Source: Glutamicibacter halophytocola | GTDB lineage: Bacteria; Actinomycetota; Actinomycetes; Actinomycetales; Micrococcaceae | Length of the DNA: 64,000 nt | Assembly (NCBI RefSeq): GCF_001302565.1 | Contig: NZ_CP012750.1 | Span: 620,001 to 684,000 of the forward strand | Direction: 5' to 3' | Shown: positions 14,235 through 22,698 of the stretch, piece by piece | Numbering within the stretch: the first letter of the stretch is position 1 | Layout: each line of letters starts with the position of its first letter | Translations under genes and position numbers: made by a program | The notes under the pieces: generated by a model | What the model was told of the DNA's origin: nothing | What the model saw: only the letters and a program-made list of their open reading frames with translations | Databases searched by the model: none

Positions 14235-15767
14235 GTGTCATTCGCCGGTAATCAGTCCGCTCGCTATCAGATTTCGCCTAAGTGCAAGAATGCGAGTTTG
14301 GTTCACGCTGAAGCGTGTATTGAGCTTGCCGCCGCTTACGGGCTGATCTTGGATGAATGGCAAGCGAATGCGGTTCGCATTTGGTTTCGCATGACTGAAG
14401 AAGGGCGATGGGTAGCTTCTACTTGGGGGCTGTCTGTTGCTCGCCAGAATGGCAAGAATGGCGCACTTGAGGCCGTGGAGCTTTACCTGATGGTTGTTCT
14501 CGGATTCAAGATTTTGCACACTTCGCACTTGCTCACGTCGGCGCGCAAGGCGTTCAAGCGTCTCATGTCGTTCTTTGGTCGCAAGGTCAATGACCCTAAC
14601 GCGCCGTTCCCTGAGCTCAATGCAATGGTTGTTGAGATTCGTAAAACGAACGGCCAAGAGGCGATTGAGCTTAGCAATGGTGGGCTTATCGAGGTCGGCG
14701 CCCGTACTGGTGGCGCTGGTCGTGGCTCTTCGTTCGATTTCTTGATTGTTGACGAAGCTCAGGAATACGAGGAAGACGAGCAGGAGGCTCTAGAAGCCAC
14801 CGTTTCAGCTTCGCCTTCGGGTGACCCGGTGATTGTCTATATGGGCACGCCTCCGAAGACAGACGGCGAGCGAGGCGCGCCTTTTATTCGTGTTCGCTCG
14901 GCTGCTGTTACGGGCCGGTCTAACCGTTCTGCTTGGGTAGAGCATTCACCCCAGGGCGAGTTGGACAAGATGACCGAGATTGAGCTTCAGGCCTTCGTTC
15001 GCGACCGCAAGAACTGGGCTGATGCAAACCCAGCTGGCGGGTCGCGTATCGCTGAATCAACCATTGAAGGCGAATGCGAGCGTATGTCAGCGCGAAGCTT
15101 TGCGCGTGAACGGTTGAACATGTTCCCGTCACCTGCAGCGAAGTTGGAACTGGCGTTCACTGAGAAGGTTTTGAAGCGCCAAGCGTTGACTGCTGAGCAG
15201 ATTGATTCTGAGGTTGCGCCGATTGCTTTCGGGCTGGATATGAATCCTGAGAAAACCCGTATTTCGATTTGCGCGGCGTTGCCGACTGATGACGCGATGC
15301 ATTTGGAACTTGCGGCGAACACTGATTTTGATTCGGGCGGCATTTCGGCGGTTGTCGAATGGTTCTGGGAACGGTGCAAGCGTCGAATCCCGGTAGTACT
15401 TGATGCTTACAGCCCAGCTCGCGACCTGCTAGAGACGCCGTTGAAAAAGCGCGGGCTCATGGTTCGAGTTCTGGACGCCAACGAGTTCACCCAGGGCTGC
15501 GGCCAGCTTTATCACGCATTCCACCGTGAACAGTCGGTGACGTGGTTCGTTGAGCAAGACGCCTTCTACGAGTCATTGAAATGCACAGTCAAGGACCCAA
15601 TCAAAAATCGACCAGGTTCATTCAAATGGAACCGAACAGATTTGGAAGTTGACCTAATGCCAACCATGGCAGCCACTTGCGCGCTATTCGGAGCGACGAA
15701 GTTTGCTCGGCGACAACGGTCAACATCTAAAGAAACTACGAAGAAACGCCATGCGGTAGTTCTCTAA
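14235..15767 (+). CDS. Terminase large subunit
   Basis: A 510-residue DNA-packaging motor protein. The ATPase has a deviant Walker A (SVARQNGKNG, around residue 60-75), typical of actinophage terminases, and a Walker B FDFLIVDEAQEYEEDE. The C-terminal RNase H-like nuclease has AFGLDMNPEKTRIS, the first acidic residue, a VVLDAYSPARDLLE strand and a final acidic group in LEVDLMPTMAA. It pumps DNA into the prohead and cuts it. GTG 14235 is preferred. It is followed by the portal gene 13 bases on. Confidence 0.92.
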   Translation: MSFAGNQSARYQISPKCKNASLVHAEACIELAAAYGLILDEWQANAVRIWFRMTEEGRWVASTWGLSVARQNGKNGALEAVELYLMVVLGFKILHTSHLLTSARKAFKRLMSFFGRKVNDPNAPFPELNAMVVEIRKTNGQEAIELSNGGLIEVGARTGGAGRGSSFDFLIVDEAQEYEEDEQEALEATVSASPSGDPVIVYMGTPPKTDGERGAPFIRVRSAAVTGRSNRSAWVEHSPQGELDKMTEIELQAFVRDRKNWADANPAGGSRIAESTIEGECERMSARSFARERLNMFPSPAAKLELAFTEKVLKRQALTAEQIDSEVAPIAFGLDMNPEKTRISICAALPTDDAMHLELAANTDFDSGGISAVVEWFWERCKRRIPVVLDAYSPARDLLETPLKKRGLMVRVLDANEFTQGCGQLYHAFHREQSVTWFVEQDAFYESLKCTVKDPIKNRPGSFKWNRTDLEVDLMPTMAATCALFGATKFARRQRSTSKETTKKRHAVVL

Positions 15768-15780
15768 TTGAAAGGCGGCG

Positions 15781-17220
15781 ATGCGCGTGAAACGTGAATT
15801 GGACGCATCGGAGCGCTCTTTATTCGAAGGAATGCTTCGCACCATTCGCAAGCGCTCTCACCGCAATAATTTGCGAAAGAACTTGCATGATTCAAAGCGC
15901 CGTCTAGATCGCATCGGCTTTTCAGTTCCTCCGCATATGGTTGACTTTCAAACGCCGGTCGGCTGGGCTGAAAAAACTGTTTCAGTTCCGGCATCTCGTA
16001 TTCGCCCAGAAGGATTCCGGCTGCCGGGCAACGCTAGCGCCCTGGCCGACCTAAAAGAGACATTTGAAGGCCGCTACGTTGCACGTTCCTTGCGTGGCGC
16101 TATCAAGTCTTCAATGAAGCATGGCCCGGCCTTCGTCTTCACTTCTAAAGGCGTCATGGATGCGGGCGAACCTGAGGTTGTCATCTCTGTCCGGTCGGCG
16201 CTTGAATCTACCTGCATTATGGACCCGCGCACCGGCACTGTTTCGGCGGCTCTAGAAGTTCTAGACGGTTCCAAGACCAATCTGCATGTGCCCGGCTGGA
16301 TTCTTGCCGTTGACCGCGTAGACGGACGTTGGGTTGTCGTTGAGAAAGCGCGCCAAGATCATGACGTGGTTGGCTGCGAGCCTTTCATTTGGGATTGGGA
16401 TATTGACCGGCCTTTTGGCCGCTCGCGTATTACCCGTCCGCTGATTGGCTCGATTGAGCGTGGCGTTCGCACTTTGCTTCGCATGGAAGTAACTGCGGAG
16501 TTCTTTAGTGCTCCTCAGCGTGCATTGCTTGGTGCGAGTGAAGAGCATTTCACTGACAAAGACGGCAAACCAATTGATGTTTGGAAGGCCATAACGGGCG
16601 GCATTTGGGCGCTACCCGATATTTGGGATGACGAAGAAGGCAAGCTTGTTCGTGCACAGTTGCAACAGCTTTCTCAGGCTTCGATGCAACCGCATTCGGA
16701 CATGTTCAAGTCAATCGGTTTGCAGGTTGCTTCAGAAACTTCTATGCCCATGAGCTATTTGGGCATCCAGGAGAATCAACCGGCGTCGGCAGACGCGATT
16801 CGAGCTGCTGAAGCTGACATGGTTTCGCTGATCGAATATCAGATTGAACTGTCTTACGAATCGGCGATGTTGAATCTTGCGCGCAAGGTTCTCGCTGTGA
16901 AGCGTGGCGCTTCGTTCGCATCGGTTGAGGCTGATACTCGCGGGCTATCTATCAGATTCGCTGACCCTGGCACACCTACTGTTGCTGCTCGGTCGGATGC
17001 GGCCCTGAAATATGCCCAGGCGTTCCCAACCGGCGACCCCGAACTCTCCATGGAGCTCTATGGGTTATCGGATGACCAGATCAGCCGAAACATGGATTAC
17101 ATGCGCAAGAGCGAAGCACGCTCAATGCTGGACCGAATGGCAAACCCACAAGGAAACGCCGATTCGGAGCAGCCCGCGAACGAACCAGCGCCGAAACCGG
17201 AAACCGAGCCAATCGCCTAG
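15781..17220 (+). CDS. Portal protein
   Basis: A 479-residue portal of the SPP1 gp6/actinophage type. Recognisable are the N-terminal helical region, the SRIRPEGFRLPG segment, the central DRPFGRSRITRPLIGSIERGVRTLLRMEVTAEFFSAPQRALLGAS block, and the following YLGIQENQPASADAIRAAEADMVSLIEYQ helix. It forms the dodecameric ring at one capsid vertex. ATG 15781 has AAAGGCGGCG just upstream; a GTG at 15787 is an alternative. The C-terminus is E/P-rich. Confidence 0.92.
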   Translation: MRVKRELDASERSLFEGMLRTIRKRSHRNNLRKNLHDSKRRLDRIGFSVPPHMVDFQTPVGWAEKTVSVPASRIRPEGFRLPGNASALADLKETFEGRYVARSLRGAIKSSMKHGPAFVFTSKGVMDAGEPEVVISVRSALESTCIMDPRTGTVSAALEVLDGSKTNLHVPGWILAVDRVDGRWVVVEKARQDHDVVGCEPFIWDWDIDRPFGRSRITRPLIGSIERGVRTLLRMEVTAEFFSAPQRALLGASEEHFTDKDGKPIDVWKAITGGIWALPDIWDDEEGKLVRAQLQQLSQASMQPHSDMFKSIGLQVASETSMPMSYLGIQENQPASADAIRAAEADMVSLIEYQIELSYESAMLNLARKVLAVKRGASFASVEADTRGLSIRFADPGTPTVAARSDAALKYAQAFPTGDPELSMELYGLSDDQISRNMDYMRKSEARSMLDRMANPQGNADSEQPANEPAPKPETEPIA

Positions 17221-17257
17221 TTTTCACTGAGCGACCTTTGAGCAGTTAGGGGGCGAA

Positions 17258-18361
17258 GTGAAACGTGCCGATGTTGACAAGTATCGTGCGGCGCTAGATA
17301 AAATTTCTGATTCGGCGAAGAAAGACCTTTCGGACGCCTACGCCCTAATGTCTGATTGGCCTATCGATCAAAAGCGCGAAGCCCTTGGCGATGTGTTTGT
17401 TGAACTATGTCGCCGATACGGTAATCTGTCCGGCACGGTTGCGGCCGAGTTCTACGACCTGCTGCGGGAACAGTCCAGCGCAACGGCAGATTATCGCGCA
17501 ACGCTCGCGCCAAACGTTCCCGACGAACAAGCCAGGAACGCCTACGAATACTCGGCCCAGCAATTCGAATCAGATAACCCCGCCAAGGTAGTCGCTTCAC
17601 TCAACGGGCGCTTGCAACGATTCGTGGAATACACGGCACGCGAAACCGTTCACGTCAACGCCTCTAAAGACACAGCACGCACCTTCTGGGCGCGTGTACC
17701 GGCTGGCGGTAAAACGTGCGCATGGTGCCACATGCTGGCCTCTCGCGGATGGGTCTACGCAACCGAGCAAACCGCTGGCGGTGTCGGCAACGAGTTCCAC
17801 AACGATGACCGATGCATGATCATCCCGTCATTCGATGATTCGCCCGCGCTCGCCGGTTATGACCCGGATGCGCTGGAAGAGAAGTACAACAAGGCGCGTG
17901 ATGAAGTTCTTTCTGATGGTTTGCAGCCTGACGATAAGACGATTGCGGGGCGCATGCGCGAGATGTTCCCGGATGATTTCACGGACGGGAAACCGCAACT
18001 GAAGCCGACTGAAAAAGCATGGAACCACATCTTGCACGGTGATGAACAAGGCGGCGGCCACTTGTTTTCCAGCGGGAAATTGGGAAAGAACCTATTCCCG
18101 AAAAACTGGGGCAAGCCTCAGATCGATCACGCTATATTTACGACACTTCGCCGAGGGAAAAAATCCGCTCCAGATGATGCACTTGAGCTGGCCGAAGGAA
18201 TATATCAAGACATTCTGATTCGAGTCGTGGTCAAGGAGGGTGCCATTCACAGCGCGTACCCAATGCGAGGCGCCGAAATTTTCAAACTTACCGAAAGTGG
18301 GCTGAAGCCAGAGAAGCTTCGGAACATCGACAGATCGAGGTATCCTAGGACTTATGAGTAA
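17258..18361 (+). CDS. MuF-type head protein fused to a C-terminal EndoU-type RNase toxin
   Basis: A 367-residue protein. Residues 1-190 form a minor capsid protein of the MuF/VG15-like group, with a helical N-terminus, KTCAWCHMLASRGWVYAT (C154, C157) and a final NEFHNDDRCMIIPSFD. Residues about 245-367 are not head protein: they match the bacterial EndoU nuclease pattern, W-N-H-I-L-H-G-D with H257, G-G-G-H with H268, LFPKNWGKPQID, and the SAYP motif with Y334. EndoU enzymes cut RNA and are known as secreted bacterial toxins. The 3' part looks lower in GC than the 5' part, suggesting a swapped-in tip. The following gene overlaps by eight bases and is a likely immunity protein. Delivery with the virion is inference. 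Confidence 0.8.
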   Translation: MKRADVDKYRAALDKISDSAKKDLSDAYALMSDWPIDQKREALGDVFVELCRRYGNLSGTVAAEFYDLLREQSSATADYRATLAPNVPDEQARNAYEYSAQQFESDNPAKVVASLNGRLQRFVEYTARETVHVNASKDTARTFWARVPAGGKTCAWCHMLASRGWVYATEQTAGGVGNEFHNDDRCMIIPSFDDSPALAGYDPDALEEKYNKARDEVLSDGLQPDDKTIAGRMREMFPDDFTDGKPQLKPTEKAWNHILHGDEQGGGHLFSSGKLGKNLFPKNWGKPQIDHAIFTTLRRGKKSAPDDALELAEGIYQDILIRVVVKEGAIHSAYPMRGAEIFKLTESGLKPEKLRNIDRSRYPRTYE

Positions 18362-18599
18362 CCTAGTAGATTTCGCGCAGCGTTTAGCTGATGACGTGCG
18401 CCCTGGTTTGAAGCCAGAAGAAATTGAACTGGTTGATGAATTCAACGATGCTGGCGAAGAATGGCTTGCCGCTGATGTTGCCATGTCCTTTGCGGCAAAA
18501 AACGATTTCCCCGTGGACGGTGAACTTATCGACGAGTTCAAGCAGTTTGGCGACCCCAAACGCGTTGCCGCCGTTATTAGGCGAAGCACCGCCGCCTAA
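18354..18599 (+). CDS. Candidate immunity protein for the EndoU toxin
   Basis: An 81-residue acidic protein starting at ATG 18354, inside the last codons of the toxin gene. Overlap and acidity fit an immunity protein against a basic nuclease. The segment LVDEFNDAGEEWLAADVAMSFAAKND with the following ELIDEFKQF is reminiscent of small helical immunity proteins of polymorphic toxin systems (AGE-x-x-x-A core). No membrane segment is seen, as expected for protection against a cytoplasmic nuclease. The next feature is a terminator, so toxin and immunity end the transcription unit together. Assignment rests on context. Confidence 0.6.
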   Translation: MSNLVDFAQRLADDVRPGLKPEEIELVDEFNDAGEEWLAADVAMSFAAKNDFPVDGELIDEFKQFGDPKRVAAVIRRSTAA

Positions 18600-18613
18600 C
18601 CAAATATTTTCCT

Positions 18614-18671
18614 AACCCCGTGTCCTGGTGACGCGGGGTTTTTTCATGCCCGAAAGCTGTTTGCTTTCGGG
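18614..18671 (+). terminator. Terminator pair after the toxin-immunity genes
   Basis: AACCCCG and CGGGGTT pair (18614-18640) and are followed by a T run. CATGCCC follows, opening a second hairpin CCCGAAAGC/GCTTTCGGG (18649-18671) with CTTTAGTTTT after it. Confidence 0.8.
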
Positions 18672-18742
18672 CTTTAGTTTTCCCGCCCTAGATGGTGCCG
18701 GGGTAGTTGCCGAGACGGCAAAAAATCACTGTGGAGGTAAGA

Positions 18743-19387
18743 ATGTCTCGTTTTGCTATGCCTATTTTTGAGCAGGTCCCTAGTTACATGTCCGTGATGG
18801 GCATGCGCGGAGCTCGGTTCATTGAGGGCAACGACGGTTCTGGCGCGGACGGCAAGCCGGGCGGCGAAGATTCGGGCGAAGGCTCGAATAACGACGCGTC
18901 TAACGAAGGCGAGCCAAGAGACGAAGGCAAGCCAGAAGGCGGCGAAAAGCCAGAAGACGGCAAACCTGAGGGCGACGAAGGCGAAAAGCCTGAGGACGAT
19001 TTCAAGTCCGACGAATCCAAGAAATCGCTCCTAGCCGACCTGCGAAAAGCGCGTGATGACCGCAATTCACTGCGCACCGAGAACGAGGCATTGACCGAAT
19101 CCATCACCGAACGCGACGCGACGATTGCCACGAAAGATGCCGAGTTGGCCGCTAAGGATTCTCAGATTGAGGTCTTGAAGCTGGCTGCAGCCCACCACAT
19201 CGAAGACGAATCGGACATTGAACTGCTGACTTCAGTAACCGATGCCGACAAGCGGTCGAATCTCGCCAAGCGACTAGCGACCGATGCGCGCAACCGGGTG
19301 AACCGACGCGTTGGCGCTGGCGGCGGTGGAGCGCCCGCGAGCTCTTTGGACGCAGGGCGCGACCTCTACGAAAGCCGAAAAAAGTAA
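18743..19387 (+). CDS. Capsid scaffolding protein
   Basis: A 214-residue protein with ATG 18743 and GGAGG at 18733. It has the usual composition of siphophage scaffolds: a G/E/D/K-rich disordered N-terminal half with repeated EGGEKPEDGKPEGDEGEKPED-like acidic motifs, a long coiled coil (about 105-165, KSLLADLRKARDDRNSLRTENEALTES...), and a basic C-terminus. It would guide capsid assembly and be removed or degraded. It precedes decoration and major capsid genes. Confidence 0.8.
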   Translation: MSRFAMPIFEQVPSYMSVMGMRGARFIEGNDGSGADGKPGGEDSGEGSNNDASNEGEPRDEGKPEGGEKPEDGKPEGDEGEKPEDDFKSDESKKSLLADLRKARDDRNSLRTENEALTESITERDATIATKDAELAAKDSQIEVLKLAAAHHIEDESDIELLTSVTDADKRSNLAKRLATDARNRVNRRVGAGGGGAPASSLDAGRDLYESRKK

Positions 19388-19417
19388 GCAAACCTTTTAC
19401 CCCTTTAGGAGGGAACC

Positions 19418-19786
19418 ATGGATATCACTATCAAGCGTGAATCCTTCGGCCAGGATGACCAGTCTTGGCTCGGCTCTGCCCACGGCACTAACGCGGCGCA
19501 GACCATTACCTTGGACGCTTCGACGTTCACTAAGGCTACTCATTACCCTGACGGCTGGCTGAAGTCTGGCCTTCCGCTGGCTAAATCCGGCGAGAAGTAC
19601 GTTCTTTGGACTGCTGAAGCCGTTTTGGCTGGCTTCTTGTTCACTACTGTGCGAGTTCCCGAGGATACCGCGACCCCAATCGGCGGCGCGATTCTTGAGC
19701 ATGGTCGCGTGAAGACCGCCAAGCTGCCCGTATCCGTAGACGCTGCCGGTCAGGAAACTGCTGCCGGTCGAATCATTTTCGCCTAG
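19418..19786 (+). CDS. Head decoration protein-like
   Basis: A 122-residue, beta-rich protein with GGAGGG at 19409-19414 before ATG 19418. The pattern (DITIKRESFGQDDQSWLGS...TITLDASTF...YLPDG-like turn...LFTTVRVPEDTATPIGGAILEHGRVKTAKLP) is that of decoration proteins that sit between scaffold and major capsid genes in actinophages. It would stabilise the mature head. Not proven; the position is the main support. Confidence 0.7.
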   Translation: MDITIKRESFGQDDQSWLGSAHGTNAAQTITLDASTFTKATHYPDGWLKSGLPLAKSGEKYVLWTAEAVLAGFLFTTVRVPEDTATPIGGAILEHGRVKTAKLPVSVDAAGQETAAGRIIFA

Positions 19787-19798
19787 GAGGCAACCTAA

Positions 19799-20821
19799 AT
19801 GGCACTAGTGCTATCCACTGAATACATTGACCCCGCCGAGCTGACCGGTTATGTTCGCTCTGCGCTGGCCGATCTGCCGCAGAACGCTTTCGCCCTGTCG
19901 GCTTACCTTCCGGACGTTACAACCGATGACATTGACTTCCGTGCGTCGGTTGGCGGCGGCGGCCTCTCTCGCGCTGCTTCGTTCCGTGCCTACGATGCCG
20001 AGTCGCCCATTTCGGGCCGTACCGGCATTTCTCGCATCAATGGCGAGCTGCCTCCAATTTCGGAGAAGCGCCGCCTGGGCGAGTACGACCGCCTGAAGAT
20101 GCGCAAGCTTGACGAAGGCATCAAGAATGCGATTCTGAATGATGCGGTTGAGCTCGCAAAAGCAATCAAGGCGCGTCTTGAGATTGCGCGTGGCGAGGCT
20201 TTGAACTTGGGCAAGGTTACCTTGTCTGAGAACGGGCTTGCACTTGAGGCCAATTTCGGTCGCAAGGCAAGCCATACGCAGACCGCTGTAATTCGATGGG
20301 ATCAGGCCGGTTCCGACCCTATCGCGGACTTGCTGGCATGGTCTGCCGTGTACAAGGCAACCAACGGTATCCGACCTGCCGAGGCGCTGGTTTCCGACCA
20401 GCTCATTTCGGTGCTTTTGCGCAACAGCGCAATCCGTGGCTACATCCTGCCAGCGGGTTCGACTCAGAACATCGTCACCGTGGATGCCTTGAACGCGCTG
20501 CTGGCTTCGTTCCAGTTGCCTAAGTTCACCGTTTACGAAGCCCAGATTCAGGGGGAGGACGGCAACGCGCAGTCAATCCTTGACCCTAAGCGCGTTCTGT
20601 TCCTGCCACCTGCGGGCCAGAAGATCGGCGAAACCCTTTGGGGCGTTACCGCCGAGGCACTGGACGAGAACTACGGCATCGACTCGACCGACGCGCCGGG
20701 CATCGTGGTTGGCTCCTACTCGGACAATGACCCAGTGTCTCAGTGGACTAAGGCGTCTGCAATCGCGCTGCCGGTAGTTCCAAACGCAAACCTGACCCTT
20801 TCCGGCCTGGCGCTCACCTAG
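19799..20821 (+). CDS. Major capsid protein (HK97 fold)
   Basis: A 340-residue major capsid protein with ATG 19799 after AGGAGGCAACC. Its sequence (LTGYVRSALADLPQNAFALSAYLPD..., SRAASFRAYDAESPISGRTGISRINGELPPISEKRRLGEYDRLKMR..., DLLAWSAVYKATNGIRPAEALVSD) is that of lambda gpE/HK97-fold major capsid proteins of siphophages. About 420 hexameric and pentameric copies form the shell. It is followed by a GGGCCGTCC/GGGCGGCCC hairpin with no U-run. Confidence 0.9.
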   Translation: MALVLSTEYIDPAELTGYVRSALADLPQNAFALSAYLPDVTTDDIDFRASVGGGGLSRAASFRAYDAESPISGRTGISRINGELPPISEKRRLGEYDRLKMRKLDEGIKNAILNDAVELAKAIKARLEIARGEALNLGKVTLSENGLALEANFGRKASHTQTAVIRWDQAGSDPIADLLAWSAVYKATNGIRPAEALVSDQLISVLLRNSAIRGYILPAGSTQNIVTVDALNALLASFQLPKFTVYEAQIQGEDGNAQSILDPKRVLFLPPAGQKIGETLWGVTAEALDENYGIDSTDAPGIVVGSYSDNDPVSQWTKASAIALPVVPNANLTLSGLALT

Positions 20822-20837
20822 CCACTAGCCAACGTCG

Positions 20838-20862
20838 GGCCGTCCAAAGTTTGGGCGGCCCA
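20838..20862 (+). other. Hairpin between capsid and adaptor genes
   Basis: GGGCCGTCC and GGGCGGCCC pair across a seven-base loop (one mismatch/wobble) with no U-tract. It may stabilise the capsid mRNA or attenuate downstream transcription. Confidence 0.45.
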
Positions 20863-20891
20863 ACGTGGCATCAATCTTGGAGGTTCCTATT

Positions 20892-21287
20892 ATGGGAAAC
20901 ATTTCTTTAGGCCATTCTTCGGCGCTTGACGCATCCGGCAAGTTGCACGAGTTCCAGCCGGGCGACGAATTGCCCGATTGGGTTACCGCTAAGCGCAATG
21001 ACTCGAATGCGCTTGCCGTGCAGTTCACTTCGGGCGCGCCGGATGAAGTTGGCTTGATCATTGCTCGCGCCGAGAATGACGCGGCGGGGATCATCGCTAA
21101 GGCTGAAGCTGAGGCAAAGGCCATTCTTGCCGAAGCCAAGGCGCAGGTCGCTTCCGACCCTGATGCAAACACAGAGGGCACAGGCGACGCGCAGAGCGAC
21201 GCAAACGGCAAGGGTGAGGAATCGGGCGAACCAGACTTCACTAAGCCAGCCACGCCTAAGCGCGGTCGCCCTCGCAAGGCTGAATAG
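20892..21287 (+). CDS. Small head protein with AT-hook-like tail
   Basis: A 131-residue protein with ATG 20892 and TGGAGG ahead of it. Residues 1-55 are a small beta-rich domain (GKLHEFQPGDELPDWVT); residues 60-95 form an A/E-rich helix; the last ten residues, KPATPKRGRPRKAE, match an AT-hook-like DNA-binding tail (PKRGRPRK). It sits directly before the head-tail adaptor gene. The tail may contact packaged DNA. Function inferred only from position and motif. Confidence 0.55.
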   Translation: MGNISLGHSSALDASGKLHEFQPGDELPDWVTAKRNDSNALAVQFTSGAPDEVGLIIARAENDAAGIIAKAEAEAKAILAEAKAQVASDPDANTEGTGDAQSDANGKGEESGEPDFTKPATPKRGRPRKAE

Positions 21288-21289
21288 TC

Positions 21290-21685
21290 ATGGCCGAGCC
21301 TTTCGCTAGTCTTGAAGATTTGGTGAAGCACTGGCCGGACTTACCTGAGGAACTTCGCGAGGTCGCGGAAACGAAACTTGCCGAGGCGAGCACCATTATT
21401 CGGGGCCTTTATCCCGGTATCGATGGGCGTATCAGTTCGGGCAAGTTAGACACGGATGTTGTGAAGCTTGTTGTGTGCCAAATGGTCGCAACAGCGTTGA
21501 AGCGTGAAGTTGATGCAAGCGACGGCGACGATGTTTCTCAACAGACATTTACGGCTGGCCCGTTCTCTCAGTCGCTTTCCTTCCGCGCCCGCGAGGCCTC
21601 CTTGTTCCTTACCAAGTTGCACCGGCAATTGCTGGGCGGAGGGAATCGGAACCGCAAGGCATTCATGATCATTCCAGGGCGGTGA
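21290..21685 (+). CDS. Head-tail adaptor (connector) protein
   Basis: A 131-residue helical protein (FASLEDLVKHWPDLPEELREVAETKLAEASTIIRGLYPG...VVKLVVCQMVATALKR...SFREAS-like end) with the pattern of Gp15/Gp19-like head-tail adaptors that sit below the portal. It starts two bases after the previous stop and its own stop overlaps the next gene start. Confidence 0.7.
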   Translation: MAEPFASLEDLVKHWPDLPEELREVAETKLAEASTIIRGLYPGIDGRISSGKLDTDVVKLVVCQMVATALKREVDASDGDDVSQQTFTAGPFSQSLSFRAREASLFLTKLHRQLLGGGNRNRKAFMIIPGR

Positions 21686-22032
21686 GCATGCCGGTTTTTC
21701 CTGAGCGGTTCAAAGTCTTGCATGAAGCGCGTGCTGTTGACGCGGTAGACGATTGGGGAAACCCTATCGAGGTTTTCTTGCCGCCGATTGAAGTCAGCGT
21801 TTACGGGTGGGGGCCTCCTGGCCCGGATCAGCCTATTCGCGATCTTTCCTCAGGCATTGACCACGACATTGACCTATATTGCTCCAAGCCGTTCACCCAG
21901 CACCGGGACAAGGTGACGCTACCTAACGAACCGGAACCACTGGAGGCGCAGGGAAAGCCCGAGGACTTCAACCACGGACCATTTGGATTCACGCCCGGTT
22001 ATCGAATCAGGCTCAAAAGAGTAGAGGGGTAA
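21682..22032 (+). CDS. Head-tail stopper/connector protein
   Basis: A 116-residue beta-rich protein starting at GTG 21682 (GTGA overlap) or ATG 21688. The VSVYGWGPPGPDQPIRDLSSGIDHDIDLYCSKPFTQHRDKVTLPN pattern is typical of the stopper protein of actinophage neck complexes, with the conserved Y-G-W and D-V-L-type strands. It closes the channel after packaging. Confidence 0.65.
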   Translation: MSMPVFPERFKVLHEARAVDAVDDWGNPIEVFLPPIEVSVYGWGPPGPDQPIRDLSSGIDHDIDLYCSKPFTQHRDKVTLPNEPEPLEAQGKPEDFNHGPFGFTPGYRIRLKRVEG

Positions 22033-22034
22033 CC

Positions 22035-22277
22035 ATGGCGAAAACCAAAGTGAAGCTGCACATTGCCGGATTCAACGAGCTTCGTAAGCGCGGCGAAGTT
22101 GAGGCAGTAGTGAGCGGCGAAGCTGAGCGCATCGCTGTCAAAGCAGGCGAGGGCTTCGAAGTTGGAGTGCATCAGATGGGCAATCGTGTAATCGCGAACG
22201 TTTACACACAAACAGCCGATGCGATGCGTGCAGAGGCGAAGGCTGGCGCTCTGTCTAAGGCGGTGGGCGGTGGCTGA
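22035..22277 (+). CDS. Neck/tail-completion protein (HK97 gp10-like)
   Basis: An 80-residue protein with ATG 22035, two bases after the previous stop. It is short for the HK97 gp10 group but has the basic, helix-then-strand pattern KLHIAGFNELRKRGEVEAVVSGEAERIAVKAGEGFEVG and lies in the usual place between stopper and tail terminator. Assignment by gene order. Confidence 0.55.
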   Translation: MAKTKVKLHIAGFNELRKRGEVEAVVSGEAERIAVKAGEGFEVGVHQMGNRVIANVYTQTADAMRAEAKAGALSKAVGGG

Positions 22278-22662
22278 ACTATTACGTTACGGCAATCATT
22301 TGTCAGCGATCCAGGCGGCACTGTCTACGCCCCTCGCGGTTCGCATTGCAGTTATTCGCGTGCCTAATCCACGGCCGACGAAGTTCGTTCTCATAGAGCC
22401 TTCAGGGGGTAGCGATGAATCGATTGTGCATGGTTGGCGGTCCGTCATTGTTGATTCCTGGGGTGCAAGCGAGGCCGAAGCTTTTGACCTCGCGTTAGAC
22501 GTTGAAGCGCATTTGAAAGCGCTACGGAATGAGCGGCTGAAGAGCGTGCTCATTTATAAAGCTCGCCCGTCTGGCGGGATCGTGTGGATGCCTGACCCTG
22601 ATGCGAAGGTTCCACGCTTTAGACAAAATTACGAAATCTTGACAAGGAGCGAAGCTATTTAG
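22270..22662 (+). CDS. Tail terminator-like protein
   Basis: A 130-residue protein from GTG 22270, overlapping the previous gene by eight bases; an earlier start would overlap much more. The pattern VRIAVIRVPNPRPTKFVLIEPSGG..., IVHGWRSVIVDSWGASEAEAFDLALDVEAHLKAL matches tail terminator proteins of siphophages, which cap the tail tube at the head end. Its last codons lie inside the following terminator hairpin. Confidence 0.65.
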   Translation: MAELLRYGNHLSAIQAALSTPLAVRIAVIRVPNPRPTKFVLIEPSGGSDESIVHGWRSVIVDSWGASEAEAFDLALDVEAHLKALRNERLKSVLIYKARPSGGIVWMPDPDAKVPRFRQNYEILTRSEAI

Positions 22663-22677
22663 CTTCGCTCCTTTTTT
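22644..22677 (+). terminator. Strong terminator overlapping the end of the tail-terminator gene
   Basis: AAGGAGCGAAGCT and AGCTTCGCTCCTT form a perfect 13-bp stem with an ATTT loop, followed by T's and ATGCCCAGAAA. The stem starts inside the coding sequence. It separates connector and tail transcripts. Confidence 0.85.
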
Positions 22678-22698
22678 ATGCCCAGAAAGGGGTAAGTC

